A stretch of DNA of 64,000 nt. Origin: Haematobia irritans. Taxonomy: Eukaryota > Arthropoda > Insecta > Diptera > Muscidae. This document shows, piece after piece, positions 32,244-44,464 of the stretch. Both the position numbers and the translations under genes were made by a program. Under the pieces are notes generated by a model that saw only the letters and a list, made by a program, of their open reading frames with translations, was not told the origin of the DNA and searched no databases. Numbering within the stretch: position 1 is the stretch's first letter; each line of letters starts with the position of its first letter. The DNA is taken from the NCBI RefSeq assembly GCF_050003625.1, contig NC_134398.1, positions 60,597,641-60,661,640 of the forward strand, in the 5' to 3' direction.

Positions 32244-33724
32244 TTTAGCTCAAGATTATGCCGAGACATTTTCAAAATTTGGAAAAGTAGTTATTGTTTC
32301 TTTTTTAATTGTGGAAAAATCGACTTTTGTAACTATTGAAAAGGCAATTTTTGATGTAAACCAAAACTTCTTATGCAAACAACCGACTGGTCGAAAAGTC
32401 TATTTTCTTCTTTTGTATCCCCCTAACGCGAGAAAAAGAATTTCTGGGAAATTAATTTATGTAGTTAAGTTTCACAAGGTTCATAACCTTTTAGAATTTC
32501 TAGGTCAACAATTAATTCTCGCTTTTTGTACCATACATTAAAAATTAAGTTTGAGCTTAGGGAATTCTACAAAAACAGCACAATGTCCATGATTTAAAAT
32601 ATTAATATTTCTGGTACATATTTTCGTGTCTTATATACAAACATTGTATATGAATATATTTACGAATGTATGTAGGAATGGCGTAACTTTGGTGGGGGAT
32701 TTATTTAATAGGTAAGAACCAAAATAAACATGACTGGGTTAACACCTGAATACAAATCAGCCAAAATACTTAAAAACAACTCCAACTAAGCCAACAACAA
32801 CAATAAGAAAAGACACTACCATACGATCGAAATTAGTAACGCTTTGTTCTTATTGTGGTCATTATTATTGTGGTAGTCATGATTTTATTATTGGTGTTAT
32901 TCTGTACTTGGCCTATGTATGTTGCGTTGTGTGTATGTTGTGGAAATAAATTTTATTTTAATTATATTGTACTGAGCTTTATAGTGTCCGGGGGTCTAGT
33001 TGTAGTAGAGTAGATTGTTACCCAAAATTATACAATAATTTATATAAATATTGTGTGGTACTTAATTTGCAGTTCCCACTTTTGGCCGAGAATTCTAAAA
33101 TGGAATTTATGTTGTATGTACGTATGTAGCTATAAATAAAGAATAGAATAATAAAAAAACGGACAACCATCACTTTTTCAATTTTTAATTCATTTATTTT
33201 TCATTATGATGTGGTTGATATTTGATTTCCATAACCTTCAAGAGTCTACTTAGGTTCTTTAAATTATACTTGAAGCGTAAAACAAATGAATGAGTAATTT
33301 AAATTTATCAGAATACAGAAAATTTTCGTTTTTTTTTTTCTTGTTTTAAATTCAAAGATGAAACTTGAGAATTGTTGACGTCTGACTATTGTGATTTCAA
33401 GTGGCTTACCAATTAGTGTATTTTATGTTCTTTATCACTAAGATACCTCAAAGCGTTCATTCGCTTGTAAGAATAATTATCAACATAGTGAAATCACAAT
33501 ATTTAGTGGTTGATTTCTCTAGTAGAATCAGAAAGTTGATTTTCGCATTTGTCAAAATTTTACAAAAATGTATTTTTTCAAAGATCGACTTTCTCAAATT
33601 TCAATCAAATGAAAACGTCAATCAAAAATTTATTTAAAATACAATTTACAATATCTTTTTTGTGGAAAAATTATACAGAAATGAAGCAGGATTTCTGAAA
33701 TATTGTGGTTTAGGGTACTATTTA
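32244..33724. other. Low-copy stretch
   Basis: No transposon ends and no supported coding region. (TTATTG)-rich patches occur around 32860-32900. It may be host intron or intergenic DNA. Confidence 0.45.
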
Positions 33725-33905
33725 CACTGAAAAAACAGTGAACCCACCAGGAAGAAAACATTTAATTAATTTTAGAAAATTTTTAATATTTTTAGAAAAT
33801 TGTAACTAAACAGTATTACAAACGCTGACATCACGCCGATATCACAAAAATAAGTAAATATTTTTCGACAAATACAAGAAAATTAATTTTTTATATTAAT
33901 TTTTT
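33725..33905 (+). repeat. C-MITE fragment
   Basis: CACTGAAAAAACAGTGAACC then CACCAGGAAGAAAACATTTA and AAATATTTTTCGACAAATAC match the C-MITE left half. It is truncated where F2 begins. Confidence 0.6.
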
Positions 33906-35978
33906 ATACCCTAAACCACATAGTGGTCGGCCAAAAAATGTAGTTTGATCGGCCAAAAAATGTGCCTACAAGAAATATTGATTTTAGACCCCATAAAATA
34001 TATACCGATCGACTCAGAATGACCTCCTGAGTTGATCTAGTGCTTGGTGTCCGTCCGTCCGTCCGTCTGTCCATGTATTTGTTGTTCACAGGATCCCGGT
34101 CGCAATTATTAACCGATTTTGATGAAATTTGGTGCAGAGAGTTTTTTGTGCACAAGGACGAACGCTATTGAATTTGGAAGAAATCGGATCAAATTTAGAT
34201 ATAGCTTCCATATATATGTATCACCCGATTTCGACAAATGGGGTCACGTTGCGCTTTTTTCAAACGGATCGTCACCAAATTTGGCAAAAGACAATCCTTT
34301 CCATCGCCCTTCAATTCTGCAAAATTTCATCCAAATCGGTTCAGATTTAGATATAGCTCTCATATATATGTATCGATTTTCCCAAATTTGGCCACAAAAC
34401 CTTTATTTATCAACCGATCTTACTCAAAGTTAGCTAAATATAATCTTCTATAGCACTTACTATATGTGCAAAAAATCATCGAAATCGGTTCAGATTTAGA
34501 TATAGCTCCCATATATATGTATAGCCCGATTTTCCCAAATTTGGCCATAGAACCCTTATTTATTAACCGATCTTACTAAAAGTTGGCTAGATCCAGTCCT
34601 CTATAGTACTAACTATATGTGCCCAATTTCATCGAAATCGGTTCAGATGTAGATATAGCTCCCATATATGTATCACCCCATTTGGAAAAGTTCGCCCCTA
34701 ATAACCTTATGTTTGACAATACAGGCGTCATTTCTTAACTGATCTTACTCAAATCTTGCACAAGGTAACCTTTTGTGGTATTAATCAAATCCGCAAAATA
34801 TTGTGCAAATTGGTTCAGATTTAGATATAGCTTCCATATATATGCATCGCTCGATTTTCCAAATTTGGCCATAGTACTCTTATTTATTAACCAATGTTAC
34901 TCAAATTTCAAATTTTTATGTACTAGCCGATCGTACTTATACGTAATTGTAGCTCTTACATAAGAATATTGCTCGATTTTTACAAATTTGTATTTATTAC
35001 CCACATTAATTTAACGATTTTCTCTTTTTTAATAATGGGCTCAATATTAGTGGCATACTAACTCAGTAGGTGCAATATCAACACAGTCAGTGTTGCTAGA
35101 AGTAGGGGAAATTCCCTATATGTAGGGTTTTTTCTAATATTTAGCGTCTTGTAGGGACGTAGTGCCACAATGTAGGACATTTTCACTCAACACAATTTGT
35201 AAAAATTTTTACATTTTGGTGGCTCTAGAGCCTTGCTGGCTTCTAATTTCCCCCTCAATGTGTGGTAAACTTTATTCCTGTGGAAAATTTTGTCAACATT
35301 TTATTTCTATAGAACATTTTGTCAAAATTGTATTTCTATGGAAATTTTTTTTCAAAATATTATTTCTATAAAAAATTTTCTCAATATTTTATTTCTGTGG
35401 AATTTTTTCTCAAAATTTTATTTCATTTATTGTCAACATTTTATTTCTATAGAAAAATTTCTCACAAAAATTTGTTTATAGAAACTTTTTCCAAAATTTT
35501 ATTTTTATAGAGATTTAACAAAAAAGATTACTAATTTGGGTAGAATTCTACCAACTGTGGCAACCGTGGTGGTAATACAAATTTATATTCTAAGTTATAT
35601 ACGTTGCATATTCATGTTTTAAGATAATAAAGTACTTAGAAACATTTTTGTTTTGTAAAATTTTTTAAATTTTACGAAAAATATAGTAGGGAAAAATTGT
35701 TTGGGAATATATGGGAAAGTAGGGAACTTATTTTGTCCTTGTAGGGTAAACCGAACATTTTCCCTGGCAACATTGACTATGAGCTATAGTCAGATTGACA
35801 CAAAGCACCCATAGACATGTACCCCTTAATTTTCTTAAATATGCAATTGCGGTTTATCTCCCAGACCCATATGTTACCCCACAAATGCTTATGATTACTA
35901 ATTCTGTAATGGTGGTTTAGGGTATGATATAGTCGGCCCCGCCCGACTTTCTACTTTACTTACTTGTTTTCACTTGTT
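33906..35978 (-). repeat. F2 repeat, long copy with nested insertion
   Basis: On the minus strand the head AAAGTCGGGCGGGGCCGAC, TATATCATACCCTAAACCAC is at 35919-35960. The other end is ATACCCTAAACCAC on the plus strand at 33907, with a tail containing CAGACGGACGGACGGACG. Internal TTTAGATATAGCTYYCATAT blocks lie at 34194, 34346, 34495, 34649 and 34820 (mostly 149-154 apart). A hAT-like insertion occupies 35088-35775. Confidence 0.75.
35088..35775. mobile_element. Possible hAT-like element (CAGTGTTGC ends)
   Basis: Ends CAGTGTTGCTAG and CTGGCAACATTG are inverted with two mismatches. Subterminal GTAGGG and TAGGGAA motifs recur on both sides. CTATAG-type units fill 35280-35520. A clean 8-bp duplication was not found, so boundaries are tentative. 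Confidence 0.5.
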
Positions 35979-36310
35979 AATTAACATTTTGTAGGCTGGA
36001 AGAAGAAATTGGAGTTCAAAATTGCGAGAATATCTTTAGTAACATGCGAAGTTCAAGGTGGACGCATTTGTAGTAAAATTTACAAATTTAAAGAAATAAT
36101 GAACTATTTTGTGAGAAGTACGAATTTAGTAAAACTTTTTACTTCATTTGTGTATAATGTTTTCTCGTTTTATAGTTCATTCCACTAACGTTCGCAAAAA
36201 ATTATTAGAGTAAAGGAAACTTTCTCCATATATAATAATTCCATGAACTAAAATAAAGTTAAATTGGCTTTAGTGACATAGAGAGTTCACTTTTTTTTTG
36301 AGTGTATATT
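35979..36310 (+). repeat. C-MITE, right part
   Basis: TTGGAGTTCAAAATTGCGAG through CATAGAGAGTTCACTTTTTT to TTTGAGTGTA matches the right side of the C family. The left end is lost. Confidence 0.6.
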
Positions 36311-36685
36311 TTACCACAAATGCGCTACTCTTTAACTTCGTATGGCGCTAAAGACATTTTTGCAATTTTGGAATCCAATTTTTCCCTTCAAACTATGAGG
36401 TTGTCCTTAACAAGTAAAAAAAAATAATAATTAGCTTCAAAAAGCAGTGATTCCTCTGCGTCAGTCAAGCAAATTTAAATCAATTTTAGTTCATGTAAAT
36501 TATTAAGTTTTAGTTAAAATTTCTACAATATGAGAAAGATTTCTTTACTTTAAAAATTGTTGTGTATGTTATATAAATGAAAAGAGGAAAAAGTGTTGTA
36601 CAAAAATGAAGCATAAAGATTCGTATTTTCCTTTAAAATTTTTTTTTCAGAATTTCAGAATTTTTTAAAATTTCAAATTTATTTC
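36311..36685 (-). repeat. C-MITE fragments
   Basis: ACCACAAATGCGCTACTC, CTTCGTATGGCGCTAAAGAC and TTCCCTTCAAACTATG resemble the C-MITE in reverse. Further fragments follow to about 36660. Confidence 0.45.
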
Positions 36686-36689
36686 ATTC

Positions 36690-36850
36690 GTTTTGTTTTG
36701 TTATTGTTGGTTTTTTTCTTTTAATTATTGTTGTTGTTTTTGATTTCAGTTTAAAACCATGCATTGACTAAACTACAAGTGTAGCTTAACCAACAGAGGA
36801 AAATAATGTTTGTCAAATTTATTTGGACAAAGTCCTATAGACTGCAAGAA
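36690..36850 (+). repeat. R-family repeat, 5' part
   Basis: TTTCAGTTTAAAACCATGCA then TTGACTAAACTACAAGTGTAG and CAACAGAGGAAAATAATG, ending at CTATAGACTGCAAGA. Confidence 0.65.
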
Positions 36851-37250
36851 AAATTTTATAAAAAAATTTTACTACAAATGCCGCCGTGCTATTTCACATT
36901 TTTGCAATTTTGAAGTCCAATATATTCTTCCCTACGATATTTTCTTTAATATACACTCAAAACCCTCTATTTCATAAAAACCAATTTATATATATATATA
37001 TATTAGTTCATGGAATTATTATGTAAGTAAGCTAAATTAACTAAAAAAAAAACGGGGCAAAATTATACACAAATGAAGCATAAAGATTTACTAAATTCGT
37101 ACTTCTCACAAAATATCATTATTATTTCTTTAAATTTTTAAATTGTACTACAAATACCCCCATCTTGAACTTCGTATGGCACTAAAGACATTCTTGCAAT
37201 TTTGAACTCCAATATTTTCTTTCAAACTACAAACTTTTGTTTAACAACCC
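36851..37250 (-). repeat. C-MITE fragments
   Basis: ACACTCAAAACCCTCTATTT and AAATTCGTACTTCTCACAAAA then CATCTTGAACTTCGTATGG match the interior of the element at 9230-9777. An AT dinucleotide run lies at 36990-37005. Confidence 0.5.
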
Positions 37251-38085
37251 AGCAACAATATTTGGAAGTTGTTCCAAAGGCACAGCTTTAAAAGCACTTC
37301 CAAAAATGTCCTCTCAAATATGTTCATTATTTTACCTACACAGGAAGTTCATTTAATTCAATTTATTAAAACTCGCTTTTTTCATATTTTTAATGGGCAA
37401 TTTAAACTTTTTTTGCTTCAAATAGGTTAAAAACAGATTACGAATAAATAAAATGGTACAAATTATTAAAATTTTGTCGAAAAGAATGCTAAATCAGTTT
37501 AGAAAATTTGCAAATTTTTGAAAATATTTGAGGTCAAACGTTTCAGCATTAGACAGCATTAAAAATCATAAAAAGTTATAAAAATTATTTATTTGGCAAA
37601 ATATTACAAAAATTTTTAATTCACAACCAAAACACTGAATCCGAATCACACCTTAAGAATTCATGCAAAGTCGCTGTAACGGCTGTTGAAATGGTGGACA
37701 TTCGTCAAACCCATGTTAAATTCATCGCTTCTGTGCCAATATTGCACCACTTCCGGATCCAAAAAGAACCCTACGGGAAATTGGTGAAAATGGCCACTGA
37801 CGGACCTATCACAGGACTAGTACCGGTGATCCAGTTTGTCGCAGTTCTATGGAGTGCTACTACTAAAATGCCCCAGGACGTGTCCTTAGGAACGAGTCCA
37901 AGGCGTGTCTTAAAGTGTAAATTTACCCCGTCAATGACAAACCCTTGTTAAAGTGGCCGGTCCCTTCCATACGTCTTGACCAGAACTAGAACTGGTCCAT
38001 GCACACCAGGGACTAGTCATGTACCAGTCCTGCGTTTGATCCATTTCCCGTAGGGAACATTTTCACTACTTTGAAAAAAATTAGT
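37251..38085 (+). repeat. CCCAGCAA-family repeat, third copy, interrupted
   Basis: It begins CCCAGCAACAATATTTGG and has the same internal blocks as 3361-3870. It is split at AAAAAGAAC / GAACATTTTC by the GC-richer MITE at 37770-38054. Confidence 0.6.
37770..38054. mobile_element. GC-richer MITE with CCTACGGGAAAT ends
   Basis: Termini CCTACGGGAAATTGG and CCATTTCCCGTAGG are inverted with one mismatch and flanked by the 4-bp duplication GAAC (37766-37769, 38055-38058). The uninterrupted target AAAAAGAACATTTTC is present at 3837-3850. Inner inverted blocks include GGACTAGTACCGGTGATCC and GGGACTAGTCATGTACC. The 86-codon frame here is incidental. Superfamily not assigned. Confidence 0.8.
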
Positions 38086-38340
38086 TATGTTTAATAAATT
38101 TTCTTAATTTGGTAGAAAAAAAAATATACTTATGATATCGGTGTGATGTCAGCGTTTGTAATACTGTTTAGTTAAAATTTTCTAAAAGTAATCTAAATTT
38201 TCTAAAATTAACCAATAATTTTCTTCCTAGTCTAATAAATTTTCGTGAATTTGTCGAGAAATATTTAATTATTTTGTCGACTGATATCAGTGTTTGTAAT
38301 ACAGTTTAGATATACGCTTCTAAAATTAACCTACATCTTC
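38086..38340 (-). repeat. C-MITE fragments
   Basis: AATAAATTTTCTTAATTTGG, GATATCGGTGTGATGTCAGC and GTTTAGTTAAAATTTTCT occur twice in degenerate form (38090-38230 and 38240-38330). Confidence 0.5.
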
Positions 38341-38700
38341 CATAATTGTTAACCGATAATAGTTAACCGATATTAATTTTGGCATGACAATCATATACTG
38401 ACATTACATGTCGAATTACAACCAAATTGCCTCCAATTTGCCTTCGGTTTTTATGGCGCATTTGCAATACCATTCGACCTATATAAATAACAAACAAACT
38501 GTACCAAGCAGATAGCTTGTTTCATTCGGAAGTTATCGTGATTTCAACAAATGAACGAACGGACATCACCAAATCGACTCAATTCAAATCACTCACCCAA
38601 ACTTGCCAGGGAAATTTCGTAACTCAAGAACATTTTAGTGACTCATGAAGTCTTCTGACTCACGAGAAAACCCTAGTTAATAGTATGATGACACATAGGA
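38341..38700 (+). repeat. F1 tail fragment and hAT D-like fragment
   Basis: GATAGCTTGTTTCATTCGGA and GTGATTTCAACAAATGAACG belong to an F1 tail (38440-38590). The following GTGACTCATGAAGTCTTCTG then ACTCACGAG resembles the subterminal repeats of hAT D. Confidence 0.45.
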
Positions 38701-38834
38701 TTGCCATAATTTTCACAAATATAATTGTTGGCCAAGCTTTTATACATCTTTTGAAATAATATTAATGTTTTTATGTAAGCCTTCTTTGTAAACTACAAAG
38801 ATAATATACAAATGAATAACAACCGTTAAATATG

Positions 38835-39020
38835 TGTATTGCTGCTTACACGTAAAAAAATAATTCTTTCCTCCTAAACGAAATTTTAGACAAACAATTA
38901 TCGTTTCCCATTTACTTTTCACTGTAAGGACGTTTGTTTGGAAAAAAGCGTATTTTTTTTTTATAAATGTTGATTCTTTTACAGGATGTGATGTAAAAGA
39001 ATCATGTGTTTTCTTTGAGT
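38835..39020 (-). mobile_element. SINE-B fragment
   Basis: CTCCTAAACGAAATTTTAGAC, then TTCTTTTACAGGATGTGATG, is the reverse of the SINE-B body at 8700-8860. Confidence 0.6.
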
Positions 39021-39180
39021 GTAGAGGCTCCTATAATGGCCTGTTGTAAGTCGGTTTGTGTGTAGTAAAATGTCTTGTATTTCTGGTAGAGGGTAAATTT
39101 TTTTTGTTGAAATTGCATAGTGAATAGTTGAAAACAATAATTTGTTCAATCAGTTATTTAATTGAATACAAAAAATTACA
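39021..39180. other. Spacer
   Basis: No recognisable element. Confidence 0.35.
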
Positions 39181-39500
39181 CAGAAAAAATATAAATTGTT
39201 TTATACGGAGAACGAACTACGTCGTGCTATAATTGAACTAAATTACACTCCACATTTTGAGATTTCGACAAAGAGTTGTTTAAACAAGGAAAGTTTAATG
39301 CCCTGGTGTACTTTTTAACTACAACTCACAAAATTATAAGTTCTAATAAAAGAAAAAATGAACTAAAAATAAAAAAATCATTAGCGCCAAATCATAACCC
39401 TTTTTACCATATTGTAGTTCATTCTTACTATTTTTGGGAATCGTGCGAAAATTTTCTTTTGCTTTAGTTTTAACTAATCTACGATTTTTTTTCGCTGTAT
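39180..39500 (+). repeat. CACAGAAAAAATATA-type MITE
   Basis: It runs from ACACAGAAAAAATATAAATTG to TTTTTTTTCGCTGTATA. The block ATTGAACTAAATTACACTCC then ATTTTGAGATTTCGACAAAG and TGCCCTGGTGTACTTTTTAA recurs at 63880-64000. Confidence 0.55.
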
Positions 39501-40600
39501 AAAATTAATATTGAGGAACAGATCTCATTATTCTTCGTTCTGTTATAATATAAATATAAAACATCTATTGACTAAGAATTAAATGACGGATAATTTAAAA
39601 TAAAAAATGTTTCCGTAATTCTTGAACTTATATAAGGTTCTCTTGATTTAAAGTATAAATTGCCCTATTAATTGCAAAATTTCCAAGATTTGTGTCATAA
39701 ACACGGTTTTCACAGTTGGAAGATTGGTAAATTTTTTGTTGTTTGGTAGATTTTGCAAAATATTCACCCCAAGGTACTTCACGAATTTCATCTAGAAATA
39801 AATTTTTGACAAAATTTTCTATAGAAAAAAAGTTTGACAAAAGTTTCTATAGAAATAAAATTTTGACATTTTCTGAAATTTTCTTTAGAAATATCTTTAA
39901 AAATTGTATTAATTTTTAATAAAATAATAATTAATTTTTGTTTTAGGTCATACTATCAAAGACTCCCTTTTGTTGGTGCAAACTAAAAATATTTAAAACT
40001 TCGACACATTTACAATTCAAGAGGTATTTATTAGGATTTCCAAATAACCGATTTTTTGGAAACGTCGGTTTTCGGTTTATCCGAAAATCCCAATTTTTTA
40101 AAACCCCGTTTTCGGGCTTTTATTTTGCTCAAAAGAGCTAATAATTCCTTACAATAAAATTAACATTTTAAAACAAACTAAGGATTAATTCATGATGTAT
40201 TTCCAGTGAGATAGAAAAATTTAACGCCGTTAAGTTTCTCCTTTGGCAAACAATATTTTTGTTTATTTTTTTATCAAACATGACAATTAAAATACTCTTT
40301 TACTGATGTTAGATGTCTGACAAAATATAACACAATCGTCACAACGCTTCAAAAAAAAAATTGGGTTTATTTGCTCTCAAAGGAAAGACTTTACAACAAA
40401 GCGGGCTTTCGTTTGACTTTTCGTTTCAAAGGATCATATGCGAAATAGTCGAGTGGTGTAGTTAAAGATTAGTTTGTTCTACTTATTTTAAAGATTATTT
40501 TGTGCTACTTATTTTAAAGAAATTTGTCCTTAATATTGCGTAATATTCTGTATTAAGTCAATAGTTTTTCATTGTATAATTAAACACCTTTCTCCAAATT
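39501..40600. other. Low-copy stretch with CTATAG units
   Basis: CTATAG-type units occupy 39790-39890. At 40045-40125, ACCGATTTTTTGGAAACGTC and CGGTTTTCGGTTTATCCG repeats look like subterminal repeats of an unrecognised element. No gene. Confidence 0.4.
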
Positions 40601-40602
40601 GT

Positions 40603-40765
40603 AACCTTTTTAGACGTAGAATCAATCAAAAAAAATATATTTGAAATTTGCTAATGAATTTTTTAATCAAGTATTTTTTTTTAACCTTTTTAGACGTAGA
40701 ATCAATCAAAAAAAAATATTTGAAATTTGCTAATGAATTTTTTAATCAAGTATTTTTTAATGAAT
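40603..40765 (+). repeat. 80-bp tandem duplication
   Basis: AACCTTTTTAGACGTAGAATC starts at 40603 and 40683. The units are nearly identical, and GAATTTTTTA(A/G)TCAAGTATTTTTT is repeated a third time at 40764. Confidence 0.8.
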
Positions 40766-40769
40766 TTTT

Positions 40770-42168
40770 TAGTCAAGTATTTTTTAAAACTGTGATTGAT
40801 ACTATCATTTTCGTGACTGAAAATGATCAATTAATTTCGTCATTGAATCAGAAAAAAATTTTTTTTTTGTGTGAGAATCTTTTTAAAATGAGAGTATAAC
40901 ATTTTCTATTATCATTAAACAAGATCATGGGGGAAATGTAATCTTTACACCATGAAAATGAGCCGAATCATAGTTTTTTTGTTCATCGAATATGATAACT
41001 GAAATCATTTTTCTTCTCTGGGTGTGTCAATGAAAAATTCTAACAACAAAACTATGTACATTATTTTACATCCTATTTCCGCATTCGAATCTATAATTCC
41101 AAGTCACCCTGATGATAATTCTCAAATAGTTTTTTTTATATATATATTTCAACACTTTCTACTTAATTGAAACCGTCTACTAAATGTGTGATACTCTATA
41201 AAAAATTCATACATTCATGGCTAATGTAATTCAAATTATTAAAGGCATTGCTTCGCTTCGTTTCGTTTCCGCATTTCTATTGTACGAATTAATCGTCAAC
41301 CACTTATAATTGGAGTAAATCAAATCACTATTCAAAAATATGTGACAACCTTGCCAACGGGCAATTATGCCAAATAATTTCGTTCAAATGTCAAAAATCC
41401 AGTGGCAAAACTATTCAAAGCCAGCAATATTTTTTCGAATTAGCAAATGACAAGAGAACATGTAATTTGAATTTATTAGAGATCACCGACATTAGTCCTC
41501 CAAAAAATGGTTTGGTGTTAAGAACACCCACGCATAAATTTCGTCCGGCGAGTGAACCACGAAATCACGACTTCTTAACGCATGGCCCACTATGTTGTTG
41601 TTAATGTGTAACAATGGCTCTGTTTTGGTCGATGACAAGAAAAACGCATAGGAAACGTGCCTCCGACACAAACATGCCAAGATACGGATATATCTAACGA
41701 TAGCTAAAACCAACAAAGACATTTTGATTGCCACCTTTGTAGCAGGTGTGTGCGCAAGCGTCAATGGAATTTTGTGATTTTTTGTTTTGAATAACTCAAT
41801 TGGTAGCGATTGATATAAAATATGTACGTATGGCTTGATGTCTAAGGTTAGGCTTTATGGCAATCGATTATATTTTTGGACGTTTGATATGAAATCACTA
41901 CTGTATGAATTCTTACACTCGATAAGAAGTGTGAGTTCAAAATGGGTCATAGAAGAAGTCAACACATTAGATTCTATTACTTCCAATATTTTTGCATTGC
42001 ACAACCACAACCATCCCAGTTCACAAATGTGAATTTTTAAGAACATTGAGAATTTTAGAATAAAAATATCGGAAGAAATTACATCGATTCCAGAGCTTCA
42101 TAAAATATTAGAAGTACAGTATATATCATTGTGAATTCCTTTGTTATGCACACCATTAGTGTTCACCC
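40770..42168. other. Low-copy stretch
   Basis: No repeat boundaries recognised apart from a degraded CAGAGAAGG-family end at 40985-41030. The minus-strand frame at 41492-41764 (90 codons) has no recognisable motif and no splice or promoter support. Confidence 0.4.
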
Positions 42169-42409
42169 AGAGAAGGAATATGATCACCTCAAACATGTTT
42201 TAAGAGCAAAATGTTATTTTTGGGTGGTGACCATGTAACATGGTTTTCGCAGCCATCTTATTTTCTCGGAAATCATGTATCTGATTTCGATAAGCAGGTT
42301 ATAGTTGACAAGGAAATAACATTTTAGTGACTAACATGTTACATGGTCACCATACAAAAATAACATTTTGCTTTTGAAACATGTTTGAGGTGATCATATT
42401 CCTTCTCTG
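42169..42409. mobile_element. CAGAGAAGG palindromic MITE
   Basis: CAGAGAAGGAATATGATCAC then CTCAAACATGTTTTAAGAG mirrors the right end GGTGATCATATTCCTTCTCTG, with arms of about 80-95 bp and an asymmetric centre (CTGATTTCGATAAGCAGG). It matches the copy at 20068-20271. Confidence 0.8.
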
Positions 42410-43560
42410 CACGCACAGAAAAACCATATTTGGACATGGTTGCCGCATCCATTTAATGCTTATCTAGAGCATGTAATTGCCCCGAAAACCATGTATTTTG
42501 TCTTTGTAAAAATAGTTTTCGACCGGAGAAAAATGTATGGTGGCAATAAGCATTTGAATGGTTCTCAAATACCGCAAACGTGTTCTATCATTTAAATGAT
42601 AGAATTTGAGACCATTAAATGGTCGGGAAAATCATGTACCTGACCATTCAATTTTTTACTTTTTTACAGGGAAAAGAGTATTTTTATAGGTTAAGTATAG
42701 ACATGTCTAGAACCATTACATGGCCATAAAGACCATTTACATTTTTTTCGTGACCATTTAATTTTTTAACTTTTTTGCAGCGAAAAGAATTTTATAAAAA
42801 CATTGAGCCGGTACACACGATTTTCATTTTGCGCGTTAGTCGTGTGTTGATTGTTTCTTGGAATGGGCGAAAAATACGGATTTACTGTGTTTTGTGTTAA
42901 TTTATCTATTCATAAGTGGCACGTGGTTTTATGTGAACAAAAAAAAGGAAAGTGTAATTGAAAAAATGTACCTGTTTTTTTGTTCTGCATTTTGCTATAT
43001 GGATCATTTATTTTTATTTGCAGTTACATGATGTCTGCGTTTGTACATTTGATGGTCACGATGTAAATATGAATGATTTCTTATTGTTGAAATTGAAATA
43101 AAATAGTGTGTGTAAAAATATGTGATGTTTGCTTGCACGACATTATAAATACAAATAAATAATGAATTAGTTTATAAATAAATAAAAACAAATAAAGTTA
43201 ATTTTGTGTTTTCTTTTCGCAAGTGGCGTCCTTTTTTCGACGATGAAAAAAGTTTTTTCATAAAGATCAAAACATTTTAGGTTGTGACCATGTTCTTTTA
43301 ACTAGAAGAAAACATTTTGAATGAATACCATAACATTTTAAATCGTGACCATTGTCTTTTCATTCAAACAAAATTCTTTTTATCAATATAATAACATTTT
43401 AGATGAGGACAATTATATTTTTCTTAGAACCATGTTCACTGAGCCAACATGGTTGCAGGTTAAAATGTTACATGGTCGCCGCAAAAATAGCTCCTATCAT
43501 ATTATTTTGCTCTTCGAATATGATTGCGACAATCATGTTTCTTCTCTGCGTGTGCGTGTT
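42410..43560. mobile_element. Larger CAGAGAAG-family relative
   Basis: It runs from ACGCACAGAAAAACCATATT to ATCATGTTTCTTCTCTGCGT then GTGCGT, an approximate inverted end. Inside are repeated CCATTTAAT and GACCATTTAATTTTTTAAC blocks. No transposase frame. Boundaries are approximate. Confidence 0.5.
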
Positions 43561-44464
43561 GTTACCTTGGAAAAACGACTTTTAGAATGAGTTTGAATTG
43601 GCTAACTTTGGCACGAATTATGGCCGACAAAACCCTTGCACGCTGACTGAATTTGGCTTTGCGGTATTTTTGCCTATTCGCAGAGATGATTGACACTTTG
43701 GTACGCCATCTTTAGATGATTGACACTTTGGTACTTTTTAGTCCCAAACTTCTCTTCAAAATGCTCCAGTCGCAAAATTGCAACGGATTAGTAACCTCAC
43801 TTTTAAGCCAATCCTAATGCTTGTTCTGCACCCGAAATGTCGGTCTACAAAGGGTCTCAATACTATGTTTAGGACATTTTCCTGTTAACATTCGACATTT
43901 ATTTTGCCACTACAGTAGATCAATACGAGGGAGCGACTATCGGGCATTACTGCAGCCCACGCCATTACTATCGGTGGCGCTTGTTATAATAAGATTTTTA
44001 AACTGACATTTATTTATACGTGAATAATGAATCCTAAGTGCAATTTTATAGAGCCACGCTAAAAAAAATCAAAAGAATTTGAATCTCTTTAAGGACATTG
44101 GTTATTTAACTATTTAAATCTAGACTCTATAAATACAGATCTTGTTTGACGAATTTTTGTTGTCTTTTTGCGATATATCAACAAAGGCATTCAGCTATAA
44201 ATAAATGTCAGTTTAAAAATCCAAATTATAATAAATACTTCAATGCAAAAATGTTTTTGTTAATATCAAGAAAACTTTAAACCAAAATAGTTGCCTATTT
44301 TTGAAGCATTTAATTTAAAGATTATTTCTTTAATCAAAATGTTTTGTTTTATTTCAAGGGAAATTTGCCTTATTTCAAAGGCGACTTTAAGAGAGGGACG
44401 CAAATTTCAAAGATTCGTGTCCAAAGATTACATACTTTGTTCCACCCTACTCTAAATTAGCCAC
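43561..44464. other. Low-copy stretch
   Basis: A short direct duplication, AGATGATTGACACTTTGGTAC, lies at about 43684 and 43714. Otherwise no gene or element was recognised. Confidence 0.4.

Noticed and set aside
37691..37951. An 86-codon gene with higher GC
   Set aside because: It runs across the junction of the CCTACGGGAAAT MITE and its host repeat.
41492..41764. A 90-codon minus-strand gene
   Set aside because: No domain, no splice or promoter context and ordinary AT-rich surroundings; kept only as unexplained low-copy sequence.
43821..44006. A small plus-strand gene
   Set aside because: Sixty-one codons without motif, start context or splice support.
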